Below are positions 35,455-45,300 of a stretch of 55,235 nucleotides of DNA, in pieces (position 1 is the first letter of the stretch; each line of letters starts with the position of its first letter). Source of the stretch: Prochloraceae cyanobacterium PL24a_bin.78 (GTDB lineage: Bacteria; Cyanobacteriota; Cyanobacteriia; Cyanobacteriales; JANQIW01). The stretch is from positions 1 to 55,235 of the forward strand of contig JANQIW010000049.1 in assembly GCA_028281945.1 (NCBI GenBank), in the 5' to 3' direction. The position numbers were made by a program, and so were the translations under genes. Below the pieces are notes generated by a model. The model was not told the DNA's origin. It saw nothing but the letters and a program-made list of their open reading frames with translations, and did no database searches.

Positions 35455-36585
35455 CTAACCTTCTTTAAGTTCAATTACTCCAAATCCTAGTTTAGGTGTA
35501 AGAAATTGATCTACTCTATCCACACCTAATATTCCACTAATAAACATCATAGGAATATTTTGTTCTCCATATTGCCACTTGAATTTAACTTTAGAAATAT
35601 GAGGAGGAATAGAATCATCAAATATGTAAGTACCACGAATCTTCCAATCAAAGTATCTCCGCAAACCAAACTGCTCTGCTGGATAACAATAAGCAATAAA
35701 AGCTATTAACCAGCCAGTGATGAAAGGGCCACCACAGCCACCCTCAGCTTTATAAATCGACTTCCAAAATTCCAGATCTCCCTTCCCTTGTTGAACAGTA
35801 TTTTTGATGGTTTCCAGCACTGGCAGGAGATGTTTAAAATAATCAGATAACTGGCCTTTTCCAAAAAATTGCCTTAATTTCTGAGTATTTTTCACTAAAA
35901 GTTCCCAATCTGATAAAGTTCCTTCTAGACGAATGCGAGGAATCCCGCATGGAACACAAGCTTCGAATTCATAATATTCTGAAATTGTATCCATAAAATT
36001 TACCAAAATAGCCATTTCATCTTCTTCAGTCATAGTAGAAAATTTTGGAAGCAATATATGATAAAGTTCTGAAGTAATGTATTCAGAAAGTATATTTTTA
36101 AAAAATCTCAACACTCTAGTCCAATCGTTATTACCTCCATAAATGAGATTATCATCATATATACGGATTTTTATCTTTTTTTGTGGGGAATCTGTGAAAT
36201 ATTTTGCATACTTTTGAGCATTTTTTTTAACATAAGTTGCTATTTCATGACTAATAGCATACCAAAGTATAACTGGACTTAAAGAAAGAGGAATATGATG
36301 TTTGAATGCATTATAAGCTGCTTGATACATTAAACTATTAGAGTCAATTGGCTTAAAATTGATTGAGTTACGACTTAAATAGTGAATATATTTATAATCT
36401 CCAATGATTTCATCTAGAAAAGCTTGATTAGAACACCTAGAAAGATGGAAATCATGTTCTTCAATCTTTAACAAATTGACTATAGTAGAATTATTCTCTA
36501 AATTTCGATTAACTACAATATCTGGATTAACTATAATGTCGGGATTAACTTTGGTATTACGACGGAAAAAATTAAATATAGACAT
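35455..36585 (-). CDS. DUF4419 domain protein
   Basis: A 376-residue protein from ATG 36585, chosen because GAGG lies 8 bases upstream; the frame is open to TTG 36615. After a short basic N-terminus with two NPDI-type repeats, the DUF4419 domain covers most of the rest (about 75-375). It is recognised by the early HIPLSLSPVILWYAISHEIA block, the acidic MTEEDEMAILVNFMDTISEYYE block, and the later GCGGPFITGWLIAFIAYCYP block. The family occurs in fungi, protists and scattered bacteria and has no established function. A patchy distribution suggests horizontal movement. It is convergent with the ABC exporter and divergent from the C39-like gene (186 bp from the chosen start). Confidence 0.8.
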   Translation of the reverse strand: MSIFNFFRRNTKVNPDIIVNPDIVVNRNLENNSTIVNLLKIEEHDFHLSRCSNQAFLDEIIGDYKYIHYLSRNSINFKPIDSNSLMYQAAYNAFKHHIPLSLSPVILWYAISHEIATYVKKNAQKYAKYFTDSPQKKIKIRIYDDNLIYGGNNDWTRVLRFFKNILSEYITSELYHILLPKFSTMTEEDEMAILVNFMDTISEYYEFEACVPCGIPRIRLEGTLSDWELLVKNTQKLRQFFGKGQLSDYFKHLLPVLETIKNTVQQGKGDLEFWKSIYKAEGGCGGPFITGWLIAFIAYCYPAEQFGLRRYFDWKIRGTYIFDDSIPPHISKVKFKWQYGEQNIPMMFISGILGVDRVDQFLTPKLGFGVIELKEG

Positions 36586-36771
36586 GAAATAAACCTCAAA
36601 AATTATCTTTAACAACAGTATATAGAAAATAAAGCAACCTCAACCTAAAGATTATTTATTGCTTTTTAGAAAGAAAATGGCAGATTATCATTAATTGCTT
36701 CTCTTAAAAATTATAGTACAATTTATTTACGGTTGAATTTCCAACTATAAATCCCAATAAGTTTATAAATT

Positions 36772-37635
36772 ATGCTAACGATAACTTTAATTGGTTGTAT
36801 CTCTTTTGTTTTAGGTGGTTTATTAGGAAAAACACTAGCAGCACAAGGCATCACTGGTAGTCATAGATTTGAAGATCGTCAAGGGTGGGGTATAGGAGTT
36901 TTTATCCTATGTGGTCTTATTATCTTCATACTAATCATACTCGATGGATTAAATTTAATTTATTTTCTTCCAAAACTTATACCAGTTTCAATACTACTTT
37001 ATTTAGGAGAATATGTAGATAAAATAATATTTGGATTAGGATTTTTTATTTTAGGATTCTTAATTATATTAGAGATTTTGAGAAAAAAAACCAAGAAACA
37101 ATTACTACAAGTATTTTTATCAATAAGTATCATTAGTTTAGGGTTAACTATTCTAAGTTCTTATATCCTTCCACTAAAAATTACCGGAATCAATATCTTC
37201 CATGATGTAGTAATCCAAACAACTCCTTATACTTGTGCTCCTGCCAGTATAGCTACTTTAGGAAGATATCTGAACAAATATCCTGATTTAAAAGAAAAAG
37301 ACGTAGTTAATTTAACTCATACTAATAAATTTGGAACTAGTACTTTATCAGAAATTAGAGCCATGAATATGTTAGGGTTACAACCAGAATTCAAACATCA
37401 TTTAACTATCAAAGATCTAATTCAAACTAACCAAACTGCCTTACTTCATGTTAGAGAAAAAACAGGAAAGAGAAGATTTGCTCATGCAGTAGCATTACTC
37501 AAAATAAATCCAGAAGAAAGAATTGTATTTATGGCTAATCCTCTCTATGGAATACAAGGTAAAACCTTTGAAGAGATGAAAGAGTATTGGTTTGGAGAGG
37601 CCGTATTTGTGAACTTACAAAAAAATAACTATTAA
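36772..37635 (+). CDS. Membrane protein with C39-peptidase-like domain
   Basis: A 287-residue protein. Four hydrophobic segments fill the first 135 residues. The C-terminal 145 residues resemble a C39 (bacteriocin-leader) peptidase fold: Cys155 in QTTPYTCAPASIATL, with the helix behind it, and His238 in RRFAHAVALLKI, with the following strand. The third triad position, normally Asp in a D-P motif, reads ANPLYG, so Asn256 replaces Asp. The domain is not fused to an ABC transporter as in double-Gly-peptide exporters. It may be a membrane-bound protease, or a binding domain with reduced activity. The ABC exporter at 33637 lies nearby but is not adjacent. Confidence 0.8.
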   Translation: MLTITLIGCISFVLGGLLGKTLAAQGITGSHRFEDRQGWGIGVFILCGLIIFILIILDGLNLIYFLPKLIPVSILLYLGEYVDKIIFGLGFFILGFLIILEILRKKTKKQLLQVFLSISIISLGLTILSSYILPLKITGINIFHDVVIQTTPYTCAPASIATLGRYLNKYPDLKEKDVVNLTHTNKFGTSTLSEIRAMNMLGLQPEFKHHLTIKDLIQTNQTALLHVREKTGKRRFAHAVALLKINPEERIVFMANPLYGIQGKTFEEMKEYWFGEAVFVNLQKNNY

Positions 37636-37658
37636 TTTAATAAATTTATTCAGCTAGT

Positions 37659-37690
37659 AGCAGAAATTAGAATTATAATTCCTTTCTGCT
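37659..37690 (+). terminator. Hairpin terminator after the C39-like gene
   Basis: AGCAGAAA (37659-37666) and TTTCTGCT (37683-37690) pair perfectly, and the loop contains an inner palindrome GAATTATAATTC (37670-37681). TTTAAC follows. It lies between convergent genes and could stop transcription from both sides. Confidence 0.6.
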
Positions 37691-37753
37691 TTTAACTATA
37701 AATATTCTTTTAAACCATTACCAATCTTCAATTATCAATTATTGACTGAATTT

Positions 37754-38281
37754 TTAGCTGAACCAAATTAAACTAATTAAAGTTAGAAAAATAGCTATCA
37801 ATGCTACCCAAATAAATTGATTATCTTGAGTATTGACTTGATTTAAATCAATATTTTCTGTTGAATAATTAGTTTTAGCTTTGGTTTTACTAACACCACT
37901 ACCACGTCGATATTTAAGTTCACTTTCTGACATCCCCGTTAAATCAGGAATTTCCAGCATCCATTCTTTAGGTCGTTCCAATCTAGGAGCTTCCATTATA
38001 TAAAGTAAATCTTTTCCTTTTTTGCGAATATCTGGATGAGGATGTTTAGAGAGCTTTTTACATACAGCCATAGCTTCTGTTTGCTTGTGTGCCGCTTGAT
38101 AAGCACTGAATAGCCACATTTGCACTTCTCCTCCAACACGAGAAGTACTAGAAATCAAATTAATTGCTCTTTCTAAATGCTGAATGCTTAAGCTATATTT
38201 TCCTGCTTCTAAAGCTTTTTTTCCTGCAAGATACTCTTGTTTAAATTCTTCTTGATATTTATCGTTTGTTTTAGTAACCAT
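37754..38281 (-). CDS. Tail-anchored TPR-like protein next to argB
   Basis: A 175-residue protein. Residues about 10-90 are helical with a TPR-like pattern (AGKKALEAGKYSLSIQHLERAINL, seen in parts, then a second pair ending AVCKKLSKHPHPDIRKKG). A low-complexity linker with a [RK]YRRGSG stretch follows. The last 20 residues are one membrane helix (IWVALIAIFLTLISLIWF), with nothing after it, so the protein is tail-anchored with its bulk in the cytoplasm. It starts 11 bp after the stop of argB and is surely in the same operon. The function and any link to arginine synthesis are unknown. Confidence 0.78.
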   Translation of the reverse strand: MVTKTNDKYQEEFKQEYLAGKKALEAGKYSLSIQHLERAINLISSTSRVGGEVQMWLFSAYQAAHKQTEAMAVCKKLSKHPHPDIRKKGKDLLYIMEAPRLERPKEWMLEIPDLTGMSESELKYRRGSGVSKTKAKTNYSTENIDLNQVNTQDNQFIWVALIAIFLTLISLIWFS

Positions 38282-38292
38282 TATTTCTTTTC

Positions 38293-39174
38293 TTAAGAAG
38301 CTGTTATCATTGAACCAATACCTCGATCGGTAAATATTTCTAATAATATCGCATGAGGAATCCGACCGTCAATTATATGAGCAGCACGTACACCTTGAGC
38401 AAGCGATCGTACACAACAATTAACTTTAGGAATCATGCCACCCCCAACAATACCCTCTTCGATTAACTCTCTTGCCTTTTGAATAGTAACATGGGTTAGG
38501 AGAGTAGAAGAATCTTTGTAATCCTTTAAAATACCAGCTGTATCAGTTAATAAAATCAATTTTTCCGCTTCTAAGGCCGCAGCTATTTCTCCTGCGACTG
38601 TGTCAGCATTAATATTGTGTGCTTGACCTTTTCCATCTGCTGCTACACTAGAAATCACTGGAACATAACCATTTTCCACTAAAGTTTCTACTATTTTAGT
38701 GTCAACTGAAGCAACTTCTCCTACAAAACCCACACTTTCTTGATCTACTGGACGAGCAGTAATTAAATTTCCATCTTTACCACACAATCCTACCGCACGA
38801 GAACCAGCACAATTTATTAAAGAAACTAATTCTTTATTTACTCTTCCTACTAATACCATTTCTACTACATCCATTGTCGGCGCATCTGTCACTCTTAAAC
38901 CTTGTTTAAATTGAGGTTCGATGTTTAGTTTACCTAACCAATTATTAATTTCTGGTCCTCCACCATGAATAACCACTGGTCGCACTCCAACGGAAGATAA
39001 AAACACGATATCTCTAATTACTTTGTCTTTAAGCGTACTTTCTTTCATAGCTGCACCACCATATTTTATAACAATGGTGCGTCCTGCAAATTTTTGGATA
39101 TAAGGTAGAGCTTCACTAAGGACTTTTACTTTAGCCGTTTCACTTTCTCTAAAAGATTCTTTGTAATCGTTCAT
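38293..39174 (-). CDS. argB: Acetylglutamate kinase
   Basis: A 293-residue amino-acid-kinase-family enzyme for the second step of arginine biosynthesis. It has the phosphate-binding Lys and Gly motif [11 protein letters not shown], the substrate loop [11 protein letters not shown], the central [17 protein letters not shown] and the C-terminal GGMIPKV element. The N-terminal extension of about 25 residues before the first strand marks the hexameric, arginine-inhibited class, which in cyanobacteria is relieved from inhibition by the PII protein. Length is complete. The tail-anchored TPR-like gene follows 11 bp downstream. The tubulin-like operon upstream is separated by 236 bp without a clear terminator. 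Confidence 0.96.
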   Translation of the reverse strand: MNDYKESFRESETAKVKVLSEALPYIQKFAGRTIVIKYGGAAMKESTLKDKVIRDIVFLSSVGVRPVVIHGGGPEINNWLGKLNIEPQFKQGLRVTDAPTMDVVEMVLVGRVNKELVSLINCAGSRAVGLCGKDGNLITARPVDQESVGFVGEVASVDTKIVETLVENGYVPVISSVAADGKGQAHNINADTVAGEIAAALEAEKLILLTDTAGILKDYKDSSTLLTHVTIQKARELIEEGIVGGGMIPKVNCCVRSLAQGVRAAHIIDGRIPHAILLEIFTDRGIGSMITAS

Positions 39175-39410
39175 AGGTATAATAAGTGTTTGTTTTCTTT
39201 AATTTGTTTGTTTTCTCTGGGCAGTTTAGAAGATAGGGTAAGGTAATATTTGTTTATTGTGTTACCGATTTACTATTTTAATTGGGAATTAAGGATTAAT
39301 TATTAAATTATTATGGTTTTTTATTTTGTTTTTTCTTAGGGATAATTTTAATTATTGTTATTAATTAAGTGCCAATAAAATCTCGATTAACTATTAGTTA
39401 TTATCTGCTT

Positions 39411-40208
39411 TTATTGTTGTTCTCCTGGGGGAATAAAACGAATTTCTATTCTCCGTCTACTGGCATTTGGATTGCGATTTAGAGGAGCTAATTTCCCATC
39501 AGTTAAATATAATTGACCAGCTGAATATGCTCTAAATTCTACATTTTTTAAACTATCTTCTTTTTGAAGTTCTTGAACTACAGCTAAAGCTCTCATTAAT
39601 CCTAAATCTGTATTTGAACCTGCTTCTAATTGACTAACTGGAGTGTTACCATTGGCAACTTCTTCTAAGATTGTATCTAGATTTCCTCTACTATTGACTG
39701 GTTGACCATCCGTATGACCTATTATTTGGATAAAATCAATGTCTCTTTGATTAAGAATGTTTTTAATATCTGTTGCTACAGTATTCGATAAATACTTTCC
39801 TAATTCCTCTGGTAATTCTGCACTGCCTGTTTCAAACTGATAATTTCCTGATTTCTCATCAATTATGATTGGTAAGGCAGATTTTAAGCTTTCATTTTTT
39901 TCGGCTAATTGATTATTTTTTCTTCTTAAGTTATTATTTTCCCTTCTTAAGTTATCATTTTCTCCTCTTAAATTATCAATTTCTCCTTTTAATTTATCAT
40001 TGTTAGCTATTATTTGATCGCAATTATTTTTTAATTCTCTACATCTATTGCCTTCCTCTTCCAATTTTTTATTAACAACCAAAGCTTGAAACAATGCTAT
40101 TAATAGCAATAAACTCAAAATCATAAAAGCATTTGACATTAAATCAGTAAATGCTTGGTAAATATTAACCGACTCAGAGTCTTCCAAAAATCTCGATCGC
40201 CTAGGCAT
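39411..40208 (-). CDS. MotB/OmpA-type stator protein (ZorB-like)
   Basis: A 265-residue protein. A basic N-terminus (MPRRSR) precedes one membrane helix (about 18-44). Its start, FTDLMSNAFMI, aligns with the A-D-F-M-T-A proton-channel motif of MotB, placing Asp22 at the proton-carrying position. A Glu/Asn/Arg-rich coiled coil (about 48-108) follows, and then an OmpA-family peptidoglycan-binding domain (about 110-262) with IIGHTDGQPV, LGLMRALAV and NPNASRRRIEIRF. It would anchor a channel complex to the cell wall. A GAGGAA ribosome binding site precedes the ATG. It is the last gene of the vWA-tubulin-MotA-OmpA operon, 97 bp after the channel gene. It resembles ZorB of the Zorya defence system and the OmpA-family members predicted for FtsZl-1 loci. 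Confidence 0.88.
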   Translation of the reverse strand: MPRRSRFLEDSESVNIYQAFTDLMSNAFMILSLLLLIALFQALVVNKKLEEEGNRCRELKNNCDQIIANNDKLKGEIDNLRGENDNLRRENNNLRRKNNQLAEKNESLKSALPIIIDEKSGNYQFETGSAELPEELGKYLSNTVATDIKNILNQRDIDFIQIIGHTDGQPVNSRGNLDTILEEVANGNTPVSQLEAGSNTDLGLMRALAVVQELQKEDSLKNVEFRAYSAGQLYLTDGKLAPLNRNPNASRRRIEIRFIPPGEQQ

Positions 40209-40305
40209 TTTTCCTCTATTATAAATAATTTTAATATGGATATTTAATCAGTTTTAAATACAGTTTTGAAATCCTTAAAAAATCAAATTATCATTTAATT
40301 TAGGT

Positions 40306-42330
40306 TTATTTTTTTTCTCCTATTTTTATTATTTCTGCTTTGATTTCACCCAGTTTTTCGATTTGATTAATATTTGTCTTTTTATTGTCAGAATTTATTT
40401 TCTGTAAAATATTAGTTATTGTGTCAATTACTTTGTTATAACTATCCATTTTCTTAGGAAAACTTTCCATCATTTTTTGAGTCAATGAACTAGAAATATT
40501 TAAATTGGTCAAAGTTTCTTTCATCTCTACTAATTCCACACCAATATCATTTAATCCTTTTTGTATTCCTCTAGAATTTTGTTCTAAAATCTTGTTATTT
40601 GATGAATTAGAATTATCAACAGCTTTCAATTGTTTCTCTATTTTAATCAATAACTGTTCTAACTTATTTAAACCTTCTACTTCCTTAATTGTTTCATTTT
40701 CAATTAATTGGGTTATTGTTTCAAATTTTGTATTTAATTCGCTTATTCTTGATCCTAAATTAAGAATTCCATTAGAAGATATTTTCAGAATTTCTATACT
40801 TGATAATGTTTGATTTTCAAAATTTATGAACTTCTTAACTACTTCAGAAATTTGAGAATCCATTTTATTTAATATTGTTTCTTGATTATTTGCTTTTTCT
40901 TGAATTAAAGTAATAACTTCTACAAATTGACTATTTAGATTAGTTATTCCTTCTTTTAAACTAATTAGATTTTGAGAATATTGTGTCAAAGTTTCAGTAG
41001 ATTGTTTTAAACCCGATACTGAATTTGTAAATTCTTGTTGAATAGATTCTATCTCTTTTATAACCCCCGATAATCTTTCAGGAAAATCAGTTTCCTCAAT
41101 TTTAGTAGCAGCTGAATCAATTTTAGTGACAGCTTTTTCAAAAACATCAGCACTATTTTCTAATTTTTCAGAAGAGGCTTGCATTCCTCCATAAACTTCT
41201 TTTGCTAATTGACTAGTTTCGCGATTAGTAGATATAAATTCCTCTATACTATTTGTTAAAATCTGAGTTGAATTAGCAAAATTGGTATGTATTTCTGCCA
41301 AATCTTTAGTAGTTTTTTCAAGGTTTTCTGAAAATTTACTCTTTTCAATTTTGTCTGCTGCCTTATCAAAAATTCCTGCACCACTTTCTATTTTTCCAGC
41401 AGATTCTGTTAATTTAGGCATTATATTATTAGCAATTTCTTTTACCTGATTCTCCAAAGAAATTGCAGAGTTTTTAAAAGTATTTGCCCCAGTATTTAAA
41501 GTACCAGAAGAATCCATAAATGCCGTATAAACCTTTTGAGCTAAATCACTAGCTTTTTTATTTTCTACAGCTATTTGATTTGCTGCTTGACCAAAAGTTG
41601 TTTCTAATACTGCCCCTACCTTTTCATGAAATCTAAGTAAAAATTCATTTTGCTGCTCTACCATTTTGTTAACAGCTTTATCGAGACGAGTATCACCTTC
41701 TACAGTTGGTTTATAAATATTATCAAGATAATCTTCTAAATAACTAATCAACCAATATTTAGCTAATTTAGTATTAAATCTCCAATTAATTATAGTCAAT
41801 ATAGAACTAAAAACTAGTGCTACTAAGCTAGTAGAAAAAGCGATTCCCATGCTTTCAAGTGGTCTTTCCAAATTTGTTATAAATTCACTTACATTTAAAT
41901 CAGAAGATGGATCTAAAGTTTGACTGAGACTACTTAAATTTAAAGCAATTCCCAATACTGTACCTAACAAACCAAAAGTTAATAATAAATTGGGTAATAC
42001 ATTACAAAAATAATCCCATTGTTCGCAACTAAAATCAAATCCAAAAAATTTAAAATGTTCTTCACTATAAACACCATCGATTAAAGCTGGTGTATTAACT
42101 TGTTCTAATTGATGACTTGCTTTTTCAAATCTTGTTTCTAATTTTTCTATAATTTCTGGTTGTGTTCCACGAATTTTCCCTTTAACAAGTCTACTAATTT
42201 TAGTTTTTAAATCAGCAATATATCCATAAAGAGAAATACGTAAAATTGTTGTTACTATGGCTGGTATAATTATCAATATTACTGTTAATAATATCAAATA
42301 CCATGGCAATTTTAAGAATAAATCTAACAT
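40306..42330 (-). CDS. MotA/TolQ/ExbB-type channel with long helical tail (ZorA-like)
   Basis: A 674-residue protein. Helix 1 is at about 8-32; a cytoplasmic segment follows. Helices 2 and 3 are at about 108-130 and 160-185. The motif FGLLGTVLGIALNLSSL closely follows the TolQ/ExbB signature G-L-x-G-T-V-x-G-I, and SMGIAFSTSLVALVFS matches the partner helix. Residues about 200-674 are a very long, heptad-like helical tail with repeated A-x-K-I-E and S-x-x-L-E-x-x patterns and few aromatic residues, like the intracellular tail of ZorA. With the downstream MotB/OmpA protein it should form an ion-driven stator. It starts 24 bp after the tubulin-like gene. Whether the tail contacts the tubulin-like protein is a testable inference. 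Confidence 0.85.
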   Translation of the reverse strand: MLDLFLKLPWYLILLTVILIIIPAIVTTILRISLYGYIADLKTKISRLVKGKIRGTQPEIIEKLETRFEKASHQLEQVNTPALIDGVYSEEHFKFFGFDFSCEQWDYFCNVLPNLLLTFGLLGTVLGIALNLSSLSQTLDPSSDLNVSEFITNLERPLESMGIAFSTSLVALVFSSILTIINWRFNTKLAKYWLISYLEDYLDNIYKPTVEGDTRLDKAVNKMVEQQNEFLLRFHEKVGAVLETTFGQAANQIAVENKKASDLAQKVYTAFMDSSGTLNTGANTFKNSAISLENQVKEIANNIMPKLTESAGKIESGAGIFDKAADKIEKSKFSENLEKTTKDLAEIHTNFANSTQILTNSIEEFISTNRETSQLAKEVYGGMQASSEKLENSADVFEKAVTKIDSAATKIEETDFPERLSGVIKEIESIQQEFTNSVSGLKQSTETLTQYSQNLISLKEGITNLNSQFVEVITLIQEKANNQETILNKMDSQISEVVKKFINFENQTLSSIEILKISSNGILNLGSRISELNTKFETITQLIENETIKEVEGLNKLEQLLIKIEKQLKAVDNSNSSNNKILEQNSRGIQKGLNDIGVELVEMKETLTNLNISSSLTQKMMESFPKKMDSYNKVIDTITNILQKINSDNKKTNINQIEKLGEIKAEIIKIGEKK

Positions 42331-42354
42331 TTTAATTCCCTCTATTTTTTAGGT

Positions 42355-45300
42355 TTAAAGACCTAATTGTTTTTTAGCATTGTGAAATTCTTCATCTGTT
42401 AAAAGCCCTTCTTTTTTCAAATTAATTAATTCTCTAAGTTCAGCTAAAAGAGCTTTTGTATTATTATTATTAGTGCTAGAAGGTTGTTCTCTTGGAGTAG
42501 ATATATCCTCTATTTCTGCATCATGAACTTCAGGAAAAGTATCTTCTAAATCCACCGATGAATCAACAGGATTTCCTTCACTTTCTTGAGCAGCAACAAG
42601 TTGTTTGCCATCTAATTTTATTTTATGAGAAGATGCTTTAGCTATTTTCATTTCAGCATCAAACTGGCGCATAATCCGAAAAATAACCCCCTCTTTTGCC
42701 TCATTATTAATAGTTGCAGGAGTACCTACCACAGTTGCACGATTAGGATAATTAGGATCATATTTTGGTAAATTATCTACGTCTTTAATAAATTGCTTTA
42801 CTCGAGGATAATAAGTATTTTGAAAAACCTCCGGATTAGCTTTAATTTCTTCAATAGCTTCTTGTTTTCTTCGTCGTAATTCCATCGCCATATCTTCAAG
42901 ATTTGCCAATTGTTCTAAAGCCTCATTCCAAGCATAATTAAGTTCTGCCGTATAATAAGTATCTCGTAAATTATCATAAAATTGGAATTGATATTGTTGA
43001 ATATTTTCGTTATATTCTATTAGCCCAAAAGCTAAACATAAATAGAACAGATCTTGCAATTCTTCAAACTTCCTAGCATCAGGAGGAATAATATCAGTAA
43101 ATACAATATTATAATCATTATGTAAAAAAGAACCTTGGAAACGATATTGACGATCATATTGCAATTTCATTTGCTCTAAACCATTAATTAATCTCAAAGG
43201 AAAAGCAGCATATTCAGTAACAATTATCACCTCATCTTCCGCTTGAATTGGCTTCAGAATAGTATCAGGAATTCCTAAGTCTCTAGTTAATAAATTACGA
43301 AACTTTTTCACCTCTGAATTTTCTGTCTCTTTAAAACCAATTATGGTCATACTTTTTGCCGGATCATTATAATAATAAGATGCTGCTAAATTAAGAGGAA
43401 GAAGGGGTTGAGCTTCATCTTTAATTTGTTGTAAACGAGTTGAACTTTCCTGAGTTAAAGGATATCTTTCTAGAAAACGTTTGATTACTGGTTCCATAGT
43501 ATTCATACTTCGGGCACCAAATGATTTAGCTATGATTTCATCAATTTCTTCTTGTAAACCGCTTTCATCAATAGCTCGATCGCGTTTAAAAAAGTATAAT
43601 AAAGAATCATCAATTCCCACTTTTTTAGTAATTTGAGAACTAACAGAAATTAACTGAGATTGTTGATCTCCATCTAAAATTGGCCCCTCTGAAGAATTGT
43701 TATTATCAGAATCAGCTAAAATTGCTTCTCCAGTCATTTCGCTTTCATCAAGATGGTTTAAATCCCCAGAAATTTTCTTATAATTACTAGACAAATTCTG
43801 TAATAAATTCTCAAAATTACTTGCTTGAGTAGATAAAGTTTGAACTAGTTCTTGTAACTGAGTAACAATTTTTAATGCTTCTTGATAAAGACTATAATCA
43901 AAATTATCTTTAATTAAATTATAAATTTCTAATAAAATATTTTGTGCTTCTTCTTGAACTCGAACATACTTAACTTTTTTAAAAAAGCCTTTTTTCTGCC
44001 TAGAATCTTGAATTTTTTGCTCAGCTTCTTGCCATCTTAAATCAATATCATCGCTATTAGAAATCCTACCAATACCAGCAATTTTTTCTTCTAAATTTCT
44101 TTGAGATTTATTCAATTCTGTAATAATTGCTTCTAACCAAGCACGAGCACTAAAAAGGGAAAAATCCGGATTATTAGGATTTAGTAACTCGGCTAAAAAT
44201 TCCTCAATATCTTTAGCAAAATTATTAGTTATTTGAGAACGATTCTGTTGCAAAATAGTCAACCACATACCCCGATTATTTTCAGTTTCTCCGGGTTGAA
44301 CTTTGCGAAATTGTTGTCGAAATTGCCTTGGTAATTGATTGATTAAATCATCAGCATCATCTTGACTTTTTATCTCTGAAATATCAGATTCCAGGTTATT
44401 TTTCCAACTATTTAAACTTTGGACAAATTTCTTATTACCATCAATAGTGGCCTCTTCCAATTTAATACTAAAAATATCTCTATCTCTAGAATTATCCAAA
44501 CCCCATTTAGTTGTTTTAAATCTTGATAATAACTCTTGAACATCTGGACTTTGACCTTTTCCATTCAACCAAAAAGATAGTAATTGTAATTTCAAATAAT
44601 TTAAAGAAACTTGAACCGTAATATCTCGAGGAAAATAGATTTTAGCCAATCCAAAAGTTAAATAACGCTGTACATTAGAACGAGGATGTTCATCATTTTT
44701 CAGCATTTTATCAAGAAAATTATTTTTTTGTCCGTTAATTATAGGAGCTAATTCATCTCCAAAATCTAGGAATATTTTATTAGCTATAACATTTGCCAAC
44801 TTACTTTTTTCTATTATTTTATAATCCGCTGAAGTTCGATTAGCAATCAAATAAACATAATCAAAAGGAGGACGATTTTCCAAAACATTAACTAAATGTT
44901 GAGGATCATAAACTGCTCTAAATTGCGTTCCTTCAGCAGCATAATGATTCAATTCTTTCAAAGCAGCATAAGTGTTTGCATTCATTCCAGGAGTGTTTCC
45001 ATACAACTCTGGAGCAATAATAAAATAACCCACCATTTGATTTTCTTGGCTACCATAATCATGTCTGAGACTATAACCAATATCTAAAAACATACCACTA
45101 CCAGTGCCACCACAAAGAGAACCTACCACAAAAATATTTAATCCTTTTTCTACAATTAATCCCTTTTGTAATAGTGATTGTTTATATCCTCTAGTTTTAT
45201 TTTCTGCTATTTGAATTGCTTCTTTAATTTTGCGATAGTTGTGAAAAAAAGCCAATCTTCCTACTGGCCTAATACCACTTGCTCCCTCTTCAATTGCTTT

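Noticed and set aside
39411..42330. Complete Zorya defence system
   Set aside because: ZorA-like and ZorB-like proteins are present, but no ZorC/D/E helicase or nuclease partners; the neighbours are tubulin-like and vWA proteins instead.
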